From assembly GCA_020846005.1 (NCBI GenBank), contig JADLEQ010000035.1, forward strand, positions 110,076-174,075: a DNA stretch of 64,000 nt, given 5' to 3'. Below the pieces are notes generated by a model. That model had not been told where the DNA came from. It searched no databases and saw only the letters and a program-made list of their open reading frames with translations. Numbering within the stretch: position 1 is the stretch's first letter; each line of letters starts with the position of its first letter. Positions 51,071-59,248 of the stretch are shown here, in pieces. Source of the DNA: Polyangiaceae bacterium (GTDB lineage: Bacteria; Myxococcota_A; Polyangia; Polyangiales; Polyangiaceae). A program made the translations under genes and the position numbers.

Positions 51071-52087
51071 TCACCCGCGCGCGAGAAACCCTCGCATCCG
51101 CTCCGTGATGCGCGCTAGCTCCATCGGGAAGGTCATGTGGCCGCCGTCGATCCACAGGATCGGCGGCTCGTGCCACGCGCGCCACTGCTGCTCCACGAGC
51201 CCGGCGTCGATGTAGAGGTCATCCTTCGCCTGCACCCAGAGCTGGCGCTCCGGGCGGAGCCTCGGCTGCGCGCTCTCGAGGCCGATCCGCCGGAAGACCT
51301 CGCGCCGCGCGCGCTCGTCGAGCCCCCAGCGCTCGAGATCGTTCCGCATCCTCCACAGGATGGGCGCCTGCTCGACGGCCGCGCCGAGCGAGAGGTGCGC
51401 CATCACCGGGATCGCGAAATCCGGGAGCGGCTCCAGGCACGCGAGCACCATCACGAGCGCGCCGCCGAGCGACAGCCCCGTCACGCCCACCTCCTGGTAA
51501 CCCTGATCGCGCAGCCAGGCGAGGGCCGTCCGCACGTCGCAGATCGCCTGGCGGACGCCCTCGAGCGAGCGCACGAGGTCGCCCGTCCAGAACCACTCCC
51601 CGCTGAAGAGCGAGCCCCGCGGGAGGCGCGGGCCGTGGAACGGCAACGCCACGTGCACGATGTCCACCGGCAGCTCGCGCCCCCAGACGCGGAACAGCGT
51701 GAGCTCCTCCGCCCAGGGGCCCGGCTCCAGCCAGCCGTGGACGTACACCAGGCAGCGATCGCGACGCCGGCCGTCCGGGCGGATCCAGCGGGCCCTCGCC
51801 ACCAGGTTGCTCCGATACTCCGTCTCGTGCCGGCGGCGATAGCGGGGACAGAGCACCTCGTGCGTGCTCGTCCAGACCACGCTGCTCGTCCCCCGAGCGC
51901 GATCGGCGAGCGTGCGCTCCACGTGGAGATCCGCCGGCGCCCGGGGCGCGGGGAAGAGCTCCTCCAGCCCGAGATCGTAGTAGCGCTCGACATCGCCGAT
52001 CGTGTTGTGGCGGGCGCTCCGCACGTGGAGCAGGCGCGACAGCACCCCCGCGACCCGATCCGCGCCTCGTCCTACGGTCGACTTCAT
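51071..52087 (-). CDS. Alpha/beta hydrolase (ABHD18-like)
   Basis: 338-residue alpha/beta hydrolase. The nucleophile elbow is GVTGLSLGGALVM, an oxyanion-type loop is LVYVHGWLEPGPW and the late His is in LWIDGGHMTFPMEL. An N-terminal segment with YYDLGLEELFP precedes the core, as in ABHD18-like proteins of unknown substrate. The ATG at 52087 overlaps the hflX stop (ATGA), indicating translational coupling. A lipase or esterase role is inference. Confidence 0.82.
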   Translation of the reverse strand: MKSTVGRGADRVAGVLSRLLHVRSARHNTIGDVERYYDLGLEELFPAPRAPADLHVERTLADRARGTSSVVWTSTHEVLCPRYRRRHETEYRSNLVARARWIRPDGRRRDRCLVYVHGWLEPGPWAEELTLFRVWGRELPVDIVHVALPFHGPRLPRGSLFSGEWFWTGDLVRSLEGVRQAICDVRTALAWLRDQGYQEVGVTGLSLGGALVMVLACLEPLPDFAIPVMAHLSLGAAVEQAPILWRMRNDLERWGLDERARREVFRRIGLESAQPRLRPERQLWVQAKDDLYIDAGLVEQQWRAWHEPPILWIDGGHMTFPMELARITERMRGFLARG

Positions 52088-53511
52088 CGCAGTCCTCCGC
52101 TCGAGTCCTCGAGCTCCGCGCGCAGGCGACCGAGCACGGCCGCGGGGGCCCGAATCGCCAGCTCCGCACCCGCCTCGTCCCACCGCTCGGAGAGCACGCG
52201 GCACTCGTCGTGCACGACACCGAGCAGCCGCTGCTTCGCGTGCGGGACGTGCACCGTCGCCGTCACCAGGTCGCGCTCGAACCAGTCCACCAGCGCGCGG
52301 TGCAACGCAGCGACGTCGCCGGGCCGTCGGGCGGAGACGACGAGGGCCTCCGGGTACTCGGCGAGCAGGGCCGCCTCGCTCCCCTCGGGGAGCAGGTCGC
52401 GCTTGTTGAGGATCAGCAGGCTGGGTACTTCGCCCGCGCCGATCTCCTCGAGGACCTCGCGGGTGACGGCGAGCTGCGCTCGGAACGCCGGGTCGGCCGC
52501 GTCGACGACGTGGAGGAGCAGATCGGCCTCGCGCGCCTCCTCGAGCGTGGACCGGAACGAGGCCACGAGCGAGTGCGGCAGGCTCTTGATGAAGCCGACC
52601 GTGTCGGAGACGAGGATGCGCGGGCGCGTCTCCGGGACGAGCACGCGCACGGTCGTGTCGAGCGTGGCGAAGAGCTTGTCGGCGACGTACACCTCGCTCC
52701 CCGTCAGGGCGCGCATGAGAGACGACTTGCCGGCGTTCGTGTAGCCCACCAGGGCGACCACGCTCGCGTCGGTGCGGCGTACGCGACGCACCCGGGCCCC
52801 CTCGGCGGCCTCGGCGATCTGGCGACGGAGCTCGGCCATGCGGTCACGGATCCGGCGTCGATCGAGCTCCAGGCTGCTCTCGCCCGCGCCCTTGCTCTTG
52901 CCGCCGCGCACGCGATCGCCGCCCGAGCTCGACTCACGGAGCCGAGGCGCTACGTACTCGAGCCGCGCGAGCTCGACCTGGAGCTTGGCCACGCGCGACC
53001 GCGCGTGGCGCTGGAAGATGGACAGGATGACGCTCGTGCGATCGAGCACCTCCGCGCCGGTGGCGAGCTCGAGGTTCCTCGCCTGCGAGGGCGTGATGTC
53101 GTGATCGACGAGCACCACGCCCGCGCGCTCGTGCTCGGGCCAGCGCGCCGGAGCGTCTGCGCAGCCCGAGGCGGGCTCGTCGCCCTCCGCGCCCTCGCTC
53201 TCGAGCTCGCCGTCGTCCTCGGAGCTCTCGGGGGCGGGCTCGTCGATCCGACGCTTCTTCCGGCGAGCTCGGGTCGGGACCTTGCCGGTTCCGCCCGTCA
53301 CCGCGGCCAGCTCGTCGAGCTTTCCGCGCCCGACGACGGCCGCCGCCGCGAGGAAGTCTCGTCGCTGCACGACGCGCGCGACCGGCTCGAGGCCGAGGGT
53401 CGCCGCGAGGCGCTCGAGCTCGACGATCGAGGACTCGAAGTCTCCGTCGGAGACGCCGGGGAGCTGCACGCCGAGGACGACGGCGCGCGGGCGAGGATCG
53501 GGGTGGGTCAA
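52084..53511 (-). CDS. hflX: GTPase HflX
   Basis: 475-residue ribosome-associated GTPase that splits stalled or heat-damaged ribosomes. The N-domain (VVLGVQLPGVSDGDFESSIV) is followed by the family helix AGVVLVDHDITPSQARNLE, EVLDRTSVILSIFQRHA, then G1 VALVGYTNAGKSSL, G3 DTVGFIKSLPHSLV and G4 ILNKRDLL. Residues 72-130 are an insertion of basic then acidic residues absent from typical HflX. The start is a TTG at 53511, the only one that keeps the N-terminal strand; weak evidence. Coupled to the downstream hydrolase. Confidence 0.9.
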   Translation of the reverse strand: MTHPDPRPRAVVLGVQLPGVSDGDFESSIVELERLAATLGLEPVARVVQRRDFLAAAAVVGRGKLDELAAVTGGTGKVPTRARRKKRRIDEPAPESSEDDGELESEGAEGDEPASGCADAPARWPEHERAGVVLVDHDITPSQARNLELATGAEVLDRTSVILSIFQRHARSRVAKLQVELARLEYVAPRLRESSSGGDRVRGGKSKGAGESSLELDRRRIRDRMAELRRQIAEAAEGARVRRVRRTDASVVALVGYTNAGKSSLMRALTGSEVYVADKLFATLDTTVRVLVPETRPRILVSDTVGFIKSLPHSLVASFRSTLEEAREADLLLHVVDAADPAFRAQLAVTREVLEEIGAGEVPSLLILNKRDLLPEGSEAALLAEYPEALVVSARRPGDVAALHRALVDWFERDLVTATVHVPHAKQRLLGVVHDECRVLSERWDEAGAELAIRAPAAVLGRLRAELEDSSGGLR

Positions 53512-53539
53512 GGCGGCGGAGGAGGCTCGGAGGCGCGGC

Positions 53540-55750
53540 TCACTGATACGTCAACGACAGCGTGTACGCACCTGCGCCGGTGTTGTACGAGTCGACGACG
53601 ACGTAGAAGTCGCTCCCGGCGTCAGCCGCTGAGACGACGAGATCGTAGGTCTCCGCGCTGCCGGCCCCGCCCTGGTCGCGGCACGCGAGGAGGGTCGTGC
53701 CAGCTCCGCACCCGCCCTTGGCGACGTAGAACAGGGCGTCGAAGGCCGTCGGCTGGAGGCGGATGCGCACGGTGCCCGCTTGGGGCGGCACGAAGTGGTA
53801 GACGGCGTCGCGCCCGCTGGTGCCGCCGCAGCTCCCCGAGTAGTCGTTCCACCGGTCCGCGAGGGTGCCGGTGGCGCTCGCGACGAGCGGGGCGCCGGCG
53901 AACGTCAGGTCGGCGCCCGGGCACTCCTCCTCGGGCTGCGCCGGGGCGAAGCTGCCGGAGAACGTGTACGGGCCCTCGCGGTTCGAGGCGTAGCCGTCGA
54001 CGAACGCGTAGATGGTCTCGCCCGCCGTCACCCAGCGCTCGTGGGTCTCGGCGCCGCTGCTCACGTCGACGCACGCGAGCTGTGAGCTGGCCGTCGCGCA
54101 GTCGGAGCGCAGGTAGAGGATGGAGTCCCACCCGCTCGGCTGCAGCGTGAGCTTCAGGATGCCGTCGCCCGGCGCGGTGAGCGCGTAGACGGCGTCGCTC
54201 GCCGTCCCGGAGCCGCAGGAGCTGCTGGCCGTCTCGTGCCAGCGGTCGCTGGTGTCGCCGGCGACGCTGAAGGTCGCGGGGGCGGTGCCCGCCCAGGTGA
54301 CGGGCTCGCCGGGGCACGTCTCCTCGTCCGTGACGGGGGCGAGCGAGGCGTTCAGCGTGAACGTCCCTTGCCCGGTGGAGGAGAAGGCGTCGACGTGGAC
54401 GAAGTAGGTCGTCCCGGCGGTCGCCCAGAACTGGCCCCCCTCGACCGCTGAGGCGCCCCCCGAGTCGAGGCAGGCGAGCTGGGTGCCGTCGCAGACGGTG
54501 CGCACGCTGAGCACGGCGTCGAAGCTGGAGGAGAGCGCGAGCTCGAGGATGCCATCCGTATCGGCGGTGAAGGCGTAGACGCGATCCTTGCCGCCGGAGC
54601 CGCTGTCGCACGACTGGTTGTAGTCGTTCCACGCGTCGGTCGTCGTGCCCGCCACCGAGGCCGTCCGCGTCGCCGCCCCCGTGCCCGCCCAGGCGACGGC
54701 CGAGCCCGGGCATCGCTCGTCCTCGGGCGCGGGCGTCACTGCGATCTGGAGCGCGAACGTGCCCTGGCCCGTGGACGAGTACGCGTCCACCCACGCGTAA
54801 TAGGTCGTACCGGCGGTCGCCAGGAAGGTGACCTCCTCGGTGCCCGACGCGCCGTAGCCCTCGGAGCACGCGACCTCGGCCGAGCTCGCGGTCCCCGCGC
54901 AGGTCGAACGGACGAACAGCGTCGCGTCGAAGCTGCCGGAGAGGGTGAGGCGCGCGATGCCGCTCACGTCGGGCGTGAACGCATACACGACGTCGCGCCC
55001 GCTCGAGAACCCCGAGCACCCGTAGCTCGAGGCGTCGTTCGTGAGGCCGGTGGTCGCGCCGTTCACCGTCGCGGTGCGGGGTGAGGTGCCCGTGCCCGCG
55101 AGCGTCACCGTCTCGCCCGGGCACGCGTCCTGCTGGGCGACGGTGCCCCCCGTCCCGCCGGTGCCCCCGCCGGTGCCCCCGGTACCGCCTCCTGTACCGC
55201 CGGTGCCCCCGCCGGTCCCTCCGGTACCACCACCCGCACCCGCGACGCCGCCCGCGCCCGCCGCACCACCAGTACCCGCCACACCGCCAGTCGCGCCTGC
55301 GCCCGCGCTCCCTCCCGTCCCCCCGGCCCCGGCCCCCCCCGCGCCCGCCGCGCTCCCGCCAGCGCCCGCGCTCGCACCCGTCCCGCCGGCGGTCCCGCCC
55401 GCCCCAGCCCCGCCTGCGCCCGCGGCGCTCCCGCCTGCGCCCGCGGCGCTCCCGCCCGCACCCGCGCTCCCGCCGGCCCCGGTCCCACCTGCGCCCGCTG
55501 CGCTCCCACCCGCGCCCGCGCTCCCGCCCGCCCCTGCGCCAGACCCGCCGCCGCTCGCGCCGCCGCCCGTCCCCGACGTTCCCCCGCCGAAGCCGGCGGA
55601 GCCGTCCGTGCCGGCGCCACCCGTCCCGCCGCCGCTCGCGCCAGCGGCGCCGCCCGAAGGCCCACCGCCGATCTGCTGTACGTCCTCCGTCGACGCGCAC
55701 GCGACCCCGAGGACGCTGGCGACCCACACGAGCCACATCGAACGAGCCAT
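53540..55750 (-). CDS. Four-domain PPC-like lipoprotein with long Gly-rich linker
   Basis: 736-residue lipoprotein (lipobox VLGVAC). About 190 residues of Gly/Ala/Thr/Ser linker follow, ending in several GGGTGGT units. Then come four similar domains of about 120 residues, each starting with a CPG (DACPGETV, ERCPGSAV, ETCPGEPV, EECPGADL), a central RDVVYAFT or equivalent, and TTYYAWVDAYSSTGQGTF-like strands. These resemble bacterial pre-peptidase C-terminal (PPC) domains. A surface adhesive or carbohydrate-binding role is likely. The ATG at 55750 gives the signal peptide. Confidence 0.78.
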   Translation of the reverse strand: MARSMWLVWVASVLGVACASTEDVQQIGGGPSGGAAGASGGGTGGAGTDGSAGFGGGTSGTGGGASGGGSGAGAGGSAGAGGSAAGAGGTGAGGSAGAGGSAAGAGGSAAGAGGAGAGGTAGGTGASAGAGGSAAGAGGAGAGGTGGSAGAGATGGVAGTGGAAGAGGVAGAGGGTGGTGGGTGGTGGGTGGTGGGTGGTGGTVAQQDACPGETVTLAGTGTSPRTATVNGATTGLTNDASSYGCSGFSSGRDVVYAFTPDVSGIARLTLSGSFDATLFVRSTCAGTASSAEVACSEGYGASGTEEVTFLATAGTTYYAWVDAYSSTGQGTFALQIAVTPAPEDERCPGSAVAWAGTGAATRTASVAGTTTDAWNDYNQSCDSGSGGKDRVYAFTADTDGILELALSSSFDAVLSVRTVCDGTQLACLDSGGASAVEGGQFWATAGTTYFVHVDAFSSTGQGTFTLNASLAPVTDEETCPGEPVTWAGTAPATFSVAGDTSDRWHETASSSCGSGTASDAVYALTAPGDGILKLTLQPSGWDSILYLRSDCATASSQLACVDVSSGAETHERWVTAGETIYAFVDGYASNREGPYTFSGSFAPAQPEEECPGADLTFAGAPLVASATGTLADRWNDYSGSCGGTSGRDAVYHFVPPQAGTVRIRLQPTAFDALFYVAKGGCGAGTTLLACRDQGGAGSAETYDLVVSAADAGSDFYVVVDSYNTGAGAYTLSLTYQ
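55147..55700 (-). repeat. Low-complexity Gly/Ala linker-coding region
   Basis: Irregular 9-18 nt repeats rich in CCCGCCGGCG and CCGGTGCCCCCG on the plus strand, coding the linker of the PPC-like lipoprotein. Less regular than the 18-nt repeats elsewhere. Confidence 0.75.
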
Positions 55751-55912
55751 GACGGTCGATCCAAGCACAGGATGGCGGCCGTGCACCACAGGGCCGGCCA
55801 CCGCGGCAGGCGGGGCGCCGGCGCGGGCGCGAAATCCGAGCTGGGCGCCTGAGCGGGGCGCGAGACGCGCGCGGGGAGCTCAGGATTCCCGCCGAGCGGC
55901 GGCGAGCCGGGC

Positions 55913-55918
55913 TAGCCT
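55913..55918 (+). promoter_or_regulatory. Putative -10 box TAGCCT of the second amidase
   Basis: TAGCCT ends 6 nt before the ATG at 55925, preceded by GC (GCTAGCCT). Confidence 0.45.
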
Positions 55919-55924
55919 CGGCGG

Positions 55925-57394
55925 ATGACTCCAGATCCCCTGCTGACCGAGCCCGGGGTCGTCCTCGCCGACTGGATCCGCGAGCGGCGGGTGAGCTCCC
56001 GCGAGGTCGTCGACGCCCACATCGCGCAGATCGAGCGGGTGAACCCCGTGATCAACGCCGTCGTGGCGACGCGCTTCGAGGAGGCGCGACGGGAGGCGGA
56101 CGCGGCCGACGTCGCGCTCGCGCGGGGTGAGGTACGCGGCGCGTTCCACGGTGTGCCGTGCACCATCAAGGAGTGCTTCGCGCTCGAGGGGATGCCGCAG
56201 ACGGCTGGGCTCGTGCGGCGCCGCGGGTACCGCGCCGAGAGCGACGCCACGGCCGTGCGGCGGCTGCGCGCCGCGGGCGCCATCCCGCTCGGTGTCACGA
56301 ACGTCTCGGAGCTGTGCATGTGGATGGAGTCGTACAACCACGTGTACGGCAGGACGAACAACGCGTACGACCCGGCGCGCATCGTGGGTGGCAGCTCCGG
56401 GGGCGAGGGCGCGATCGTCTCTGCGGGCGGCGCGCCGTTCGGGCTGGGCTCGGACGTCGGCGGCTCGATCCGGGGCCCGGCCTTCTTCAACGGCGTGTTC
56501 GGCCACAAGCCGACGGGGGGCATGGTGCCGGGCACCGGGCAGTTCCCGCACGCGGAGAACGAGGGGCAGCGCTACGTGACGACCGGCCCTCTGGCGCGCC
56601 GCGCCGCGGATCTGATGCCGGTGCTGCGCATCCTCGCCGGGCCGGACGACGTCGACACGGGCTGCGAGCCGTTCGAGCTGGGCGACCCGACGACTGTGGA
56701 CCTCGCCGGCCGCACGCTCCTGGTCATCGAGAGCGACGGCGTCCTCGACCCGGCGCCGGAGCTGGTCGAGGCGCAGGCGGAGGCGGCGAAGGCGCTCGAG
56801 CGGCGTGGGATGCGGCGCCGCTCGGCCCGGTTCGCGTCGCTCGCGCGGTCGTTCCCGATCTGGAGCGCGATGCTCGGGTTGTCGCAGGACACAGCCTTCG
56901 GCGAGATGCTCGGCCCCTCGACGCCGCTCGCCGCGCTGCGGGAGCTCGCGCGGATCGCGGTCGGGCGATCGGACCACACGATCATGGCCGCGCTCCTCGC
57001 CCTCACGGATCCGGTGCCGCGCGCGTGGCCGCGCCACGCCCGCCGGCTGGCGGAGGAAGGGCGCGCGCTGCGGGCCGAGCTCACGCGCGAGCTCGGCGCG
57101 GGCGGGCTGCTGCTCTATCCGTCCTACACGACGACGGCGCCACGCCACGGGCAGCCAGTGCGCGACGCGCTCCGCCTCAAGATGCCGTTCGCCTACTTCG
57201 GCATCATGAACGTGCTCGAGCTACCGAGCACGCAGGTCCCTCTCGGGCTGGATCGGGCGGGGCTGCCGCTCGGCGTGCAGGTCGTGGGGTCGCATGGGCA
57301 GGACCACCTGACGATCGCGGCGGCGTGCGAGCTCGAGCGCGCGATGGGCGGCTGGGTGCCGCCCGCGCTCGCCGGCCTGGCCGCCGCGAGCTGA
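55925..57394 (+). CDS. Amidase (FAAH-like, amidase-signature family)
   Basis: 489-residue amidase with the Ser-cisSer-Lys triad: Lys in GVPCTIKECFAL, cis-Ser loop VGGSSGGEGA and nucleophile in GLGSDVGGSIRGPA. The layout matches fatty-acid-amide-hydrolase-like members (HIAQIERVNPVINAVVATRF near the start; AYFGIMNVLELPSTQVPLG near the end). Substrate unknown. Distinct from the amidase at 6541, with which it shares only the signature motifs. Confidence 0.88.
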   Translation: MTPDPLLTEPGVVLADWIRERRVSSREVVDAHIAQIERVNPVINAVVATRFEEARREADAADVALARGEVRGAFHGVPCTIKECFALEGMPQTAGLVRRRGYRAESDATAVRRLRAAGAIPLGVTNVSELCMWMESYNHVYGRTNNAYDPARIVGGSSGGEGAIVSAGGAPFGLGSDVGGSIRGPAFFNGVFGHKPTGGMVPGTGQFPHAENEGQRYVTTGPLARRAADLMPVLRILAGPDDVDTGCEPFELGDPTTVDLAGRTLLVIESDGVLDPAPELVEAQAEAAKALERRGMRRRSARFASLARSFPIWSAMLGLSQDTAFGEMLGPSTPLAALRELARIAVGRSDHTIMAALLALTDPVPRAWPRHARRLAEEGRALRAELTRELGAGGLLLYPSYTTTAPRHGQPVRDALRLKMPFAYFGIMNVLELPSTQVPLGLDRAGLPLGVQVVGSHGQDHLTIAAACELERAMGGWVPPALAGLAAAS

Positions 57395-57594
57395 GCCCCC
57401 CGAAGTTGGCCCGTGGGCTCACGGGGTGGCAGCGATCCTCGCACGGGCGCACCCGCGGGCCCATGCGGGGGAGCCCGGGCGGTGTCGGAGCCAACGTGGC
57501 GTCGGCGCCGTGACGGAAGCCGGCACGCAACTTGCAGCTCCTGCCCGCGGGCCGCGCCGGCGATCGAAACCGCAACGCTGACCGGAGTGCGCCG

Positions 57595-57915
57595 ATGATC
57601 ATGACGATGTCGATCGACGAAGCCGAGCGCCCGACCGAGTGGCTCCGCCGCCTGGAAGAGGACGGCGATCTGTGGCGCCGGCTCCTGGCGGACGCGGGCA
57701 GCTTCACGCGAGCCGCCTGGAGGCTCGCCCACGCGCGGTGCCGCGCTCAGGCGCTGCCGAGCCGCGTGCCCACCGATCGGGAGCTCCGCGCAGCGGCGAC
57801 CGACCTGGCCGGGCGGACGGGTGAGCGCTCGCCGGCGCCCGTCGCGCTCGCCGACGAGTGCCGTATCGCTGGGCTGCCGGTGCTCGCGCCCCCCGTGTCG
57901 CCACGCGCCGCGTGA
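57595..57915 (+). CDS. Small hypothetical protein
   Basis: 106-residue soluble protein of unknown function with a helical N-half (TEWLRRLEEDGDLWRRLLAD, AAWRLAHARCRAQA) and a Pro/Ala-rich C-half. Support is modest: GGAG lies 8 nt before the ATG and there is consistent third-position GC. The 200 nt upstream, 57395-57594, hold no gene or clear motif. Confidence 0.45.
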   Translation: MIMTMSIDEAERPTEWLRRLEEDGDLWRRLLADAGSFTRAAWRLAHARCRAQALPSRVPTDRELRAAATDLAGRTGERSPAPVALADECRIAGLPVLAPPVSPRAA

Positions 57916-57979
57916 CGTCGCCGGGGGCGCGCGAGGCGCGCGGCGCCGCGGCGTGACACCGGCGCCAGAGGTGTGACGG

Positions 57980-59248
57980 TCACGTCCGCTGGGTACGGGG
58001 CGGGACCTCGATGGCCGGCTCCAGACCCGAGCGGCGCGCGAGACCGACGAGGTCGACCCCCGTCGCCGCCCGCACCTGCTCGCTCGCGCCGACGAGCGCG
58101 CGCGCCAGCTCGCTGCCGGCCGCCGCGCCCGGGAGCACGGTGAGCTTCGAGATCGCGAGCGGAGTGCGCGCGCCGGCCACCTCCTCGAGGAGCGGGAGGA
58201 GCGTCTGGAGCGCGAGGGCCTCGCGCGACGCGGCGCCGCCGGAGCGGAACGCGATGACGAGCTGCTCGAGCGACGCCGCCTCGGCGCGCCCCCGCTCGAT
58301 CGTCGTAGCCGCGTCACCGCGCGCCTTCTCCTCGGCCGCGCGCTGGCCGGCGATCGCGGGCTGCACGACATCGGCGTCGAGGCGGCGCTTCTCCTGCAGC
58401 GCCCTCGCCTGCTGGCGCTCGACCTCGGCTCGCATCTGCGCGATCTGCGCCGAGACCTGCCCTCGAGACTCGTTGATGAGCGCCTCGCGCCGGCTGCGGG
58501 CGTCGGCGATGCGCTTCGCCGTCTCCTGCTCTGCGATCCGGAGATCCGCCTCGAGCTTGGCGATCTCCGCCGCCGCCGAGTTCTGCGCCTGCTGCACCGC
58601 GGCGTCCGCGCGCGCGGAGGCCTCGGCGATGGCCTGCTCCTGGTTGAGCGACGCGCCTCGGATCCGACCGATGCTGGAGAGGTAGCTCACCTCGTCCGTC
58701 ACGTTCTGGATCTTGAGCGTGTCGAGGACGAGGCCCATCCGGCTCATGTCGTGCTCGGCCTCCTCGAGGAGGGTGTGGACGAAGCGCTGCTTGTCTTCGT
58801 TCAGCTCCTCGGGCGTCAGGCTGGCGAGGACGCCGCGGAGGTTGCCCTCGAGCGTCTCCTTCGCCACGTAGTAGATCTGCTCACGGGTGCGGCCGAGGAA
58901 GCGCTCGACCGCGTTGCTGAGCAGCGGCTCGTCGCCGGGGAGCTTGATGTTCGCGACGCCCTGGATCGTGAGCGGGATCCCGCCCTTGCTGAACGCGCCC
59001 GTCACGTGGACCTGCACCGTGAGCATCGAGAGATCGAGGGTGTCCACCTGCTCGAGCAGGGGCAGCCGGAGCGATCGGCCGCCTCGGACGAAGCGGAAGC
59101 CGACGCGGCGCTCGTTCACCTGGCGGGTCGCGCCGCTGAAGATCAGCGCCTCGTTCGGCGTCGCGACGTAGAGGAGCCTCTTGACGGTGATGAGCGCCGG
59201 GACGGCCAGGACGAGCGCCGTGACGACGAGGACGAGGACGATTTCCAT
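57980..59248 (-). CDS. SPFH (flotillin-like) protein, second copy of pair
   Basis: 422-residue membrane-scaffold protein: one N-terminal membrane helix (IVLVLVVTALVLAVPALITV), an SPFH domain (PNEALIFSGATRQVN, LEQVDTLDLSMLTVQVHV, NVTDEVSYLSSIGR), then a long coiled coil rich in Glu/Ala/Arg and a C-terminal segment. Flotillin-type proteins organise membrane microdomains. Its ATG overlaps the stop of the other SPFH gene by one base, so they are cotranslated. The membrane helix and NfeD neighbour point to a membrane complex. Not obviously FloT itself. Confidence 0.85.
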   Translation of the reverse strand: MEIVLVLVVTALVLAVPALITVKRLLYVATPNEALIFSGATRQVNERRVGFRFVRGGRSLRLPLLEQVDTLDLSMLTVQVHVTGAFSKGGIPLTIQGVANIKLPGDEPLLSNAVERFLGRTREQIYYVAKETLEGNLRGVLASLTPEELNEDKQRFVHTLLEEAEHDMSRMGLVLDTLKIQNVTDEVSYLSSIGRIRGASLNQEQAIAEASARADAAVQQAQNSAAAEIAKLEADLRIAEQETAKRIADARSRREALINESRGQVSAQIAQMRAEVERQQARALQEKRRLDADVVQPAIAGQRAAEEKARGDAATTIERGRAEAASLEQLVIAFRSGGAASREALALQTLLPLLEEVAGARTPLAISKLTVLPGAAAGSELARALVGASEQVRAATGVDLVGLARRSGLEPAIEVPPRTQRT

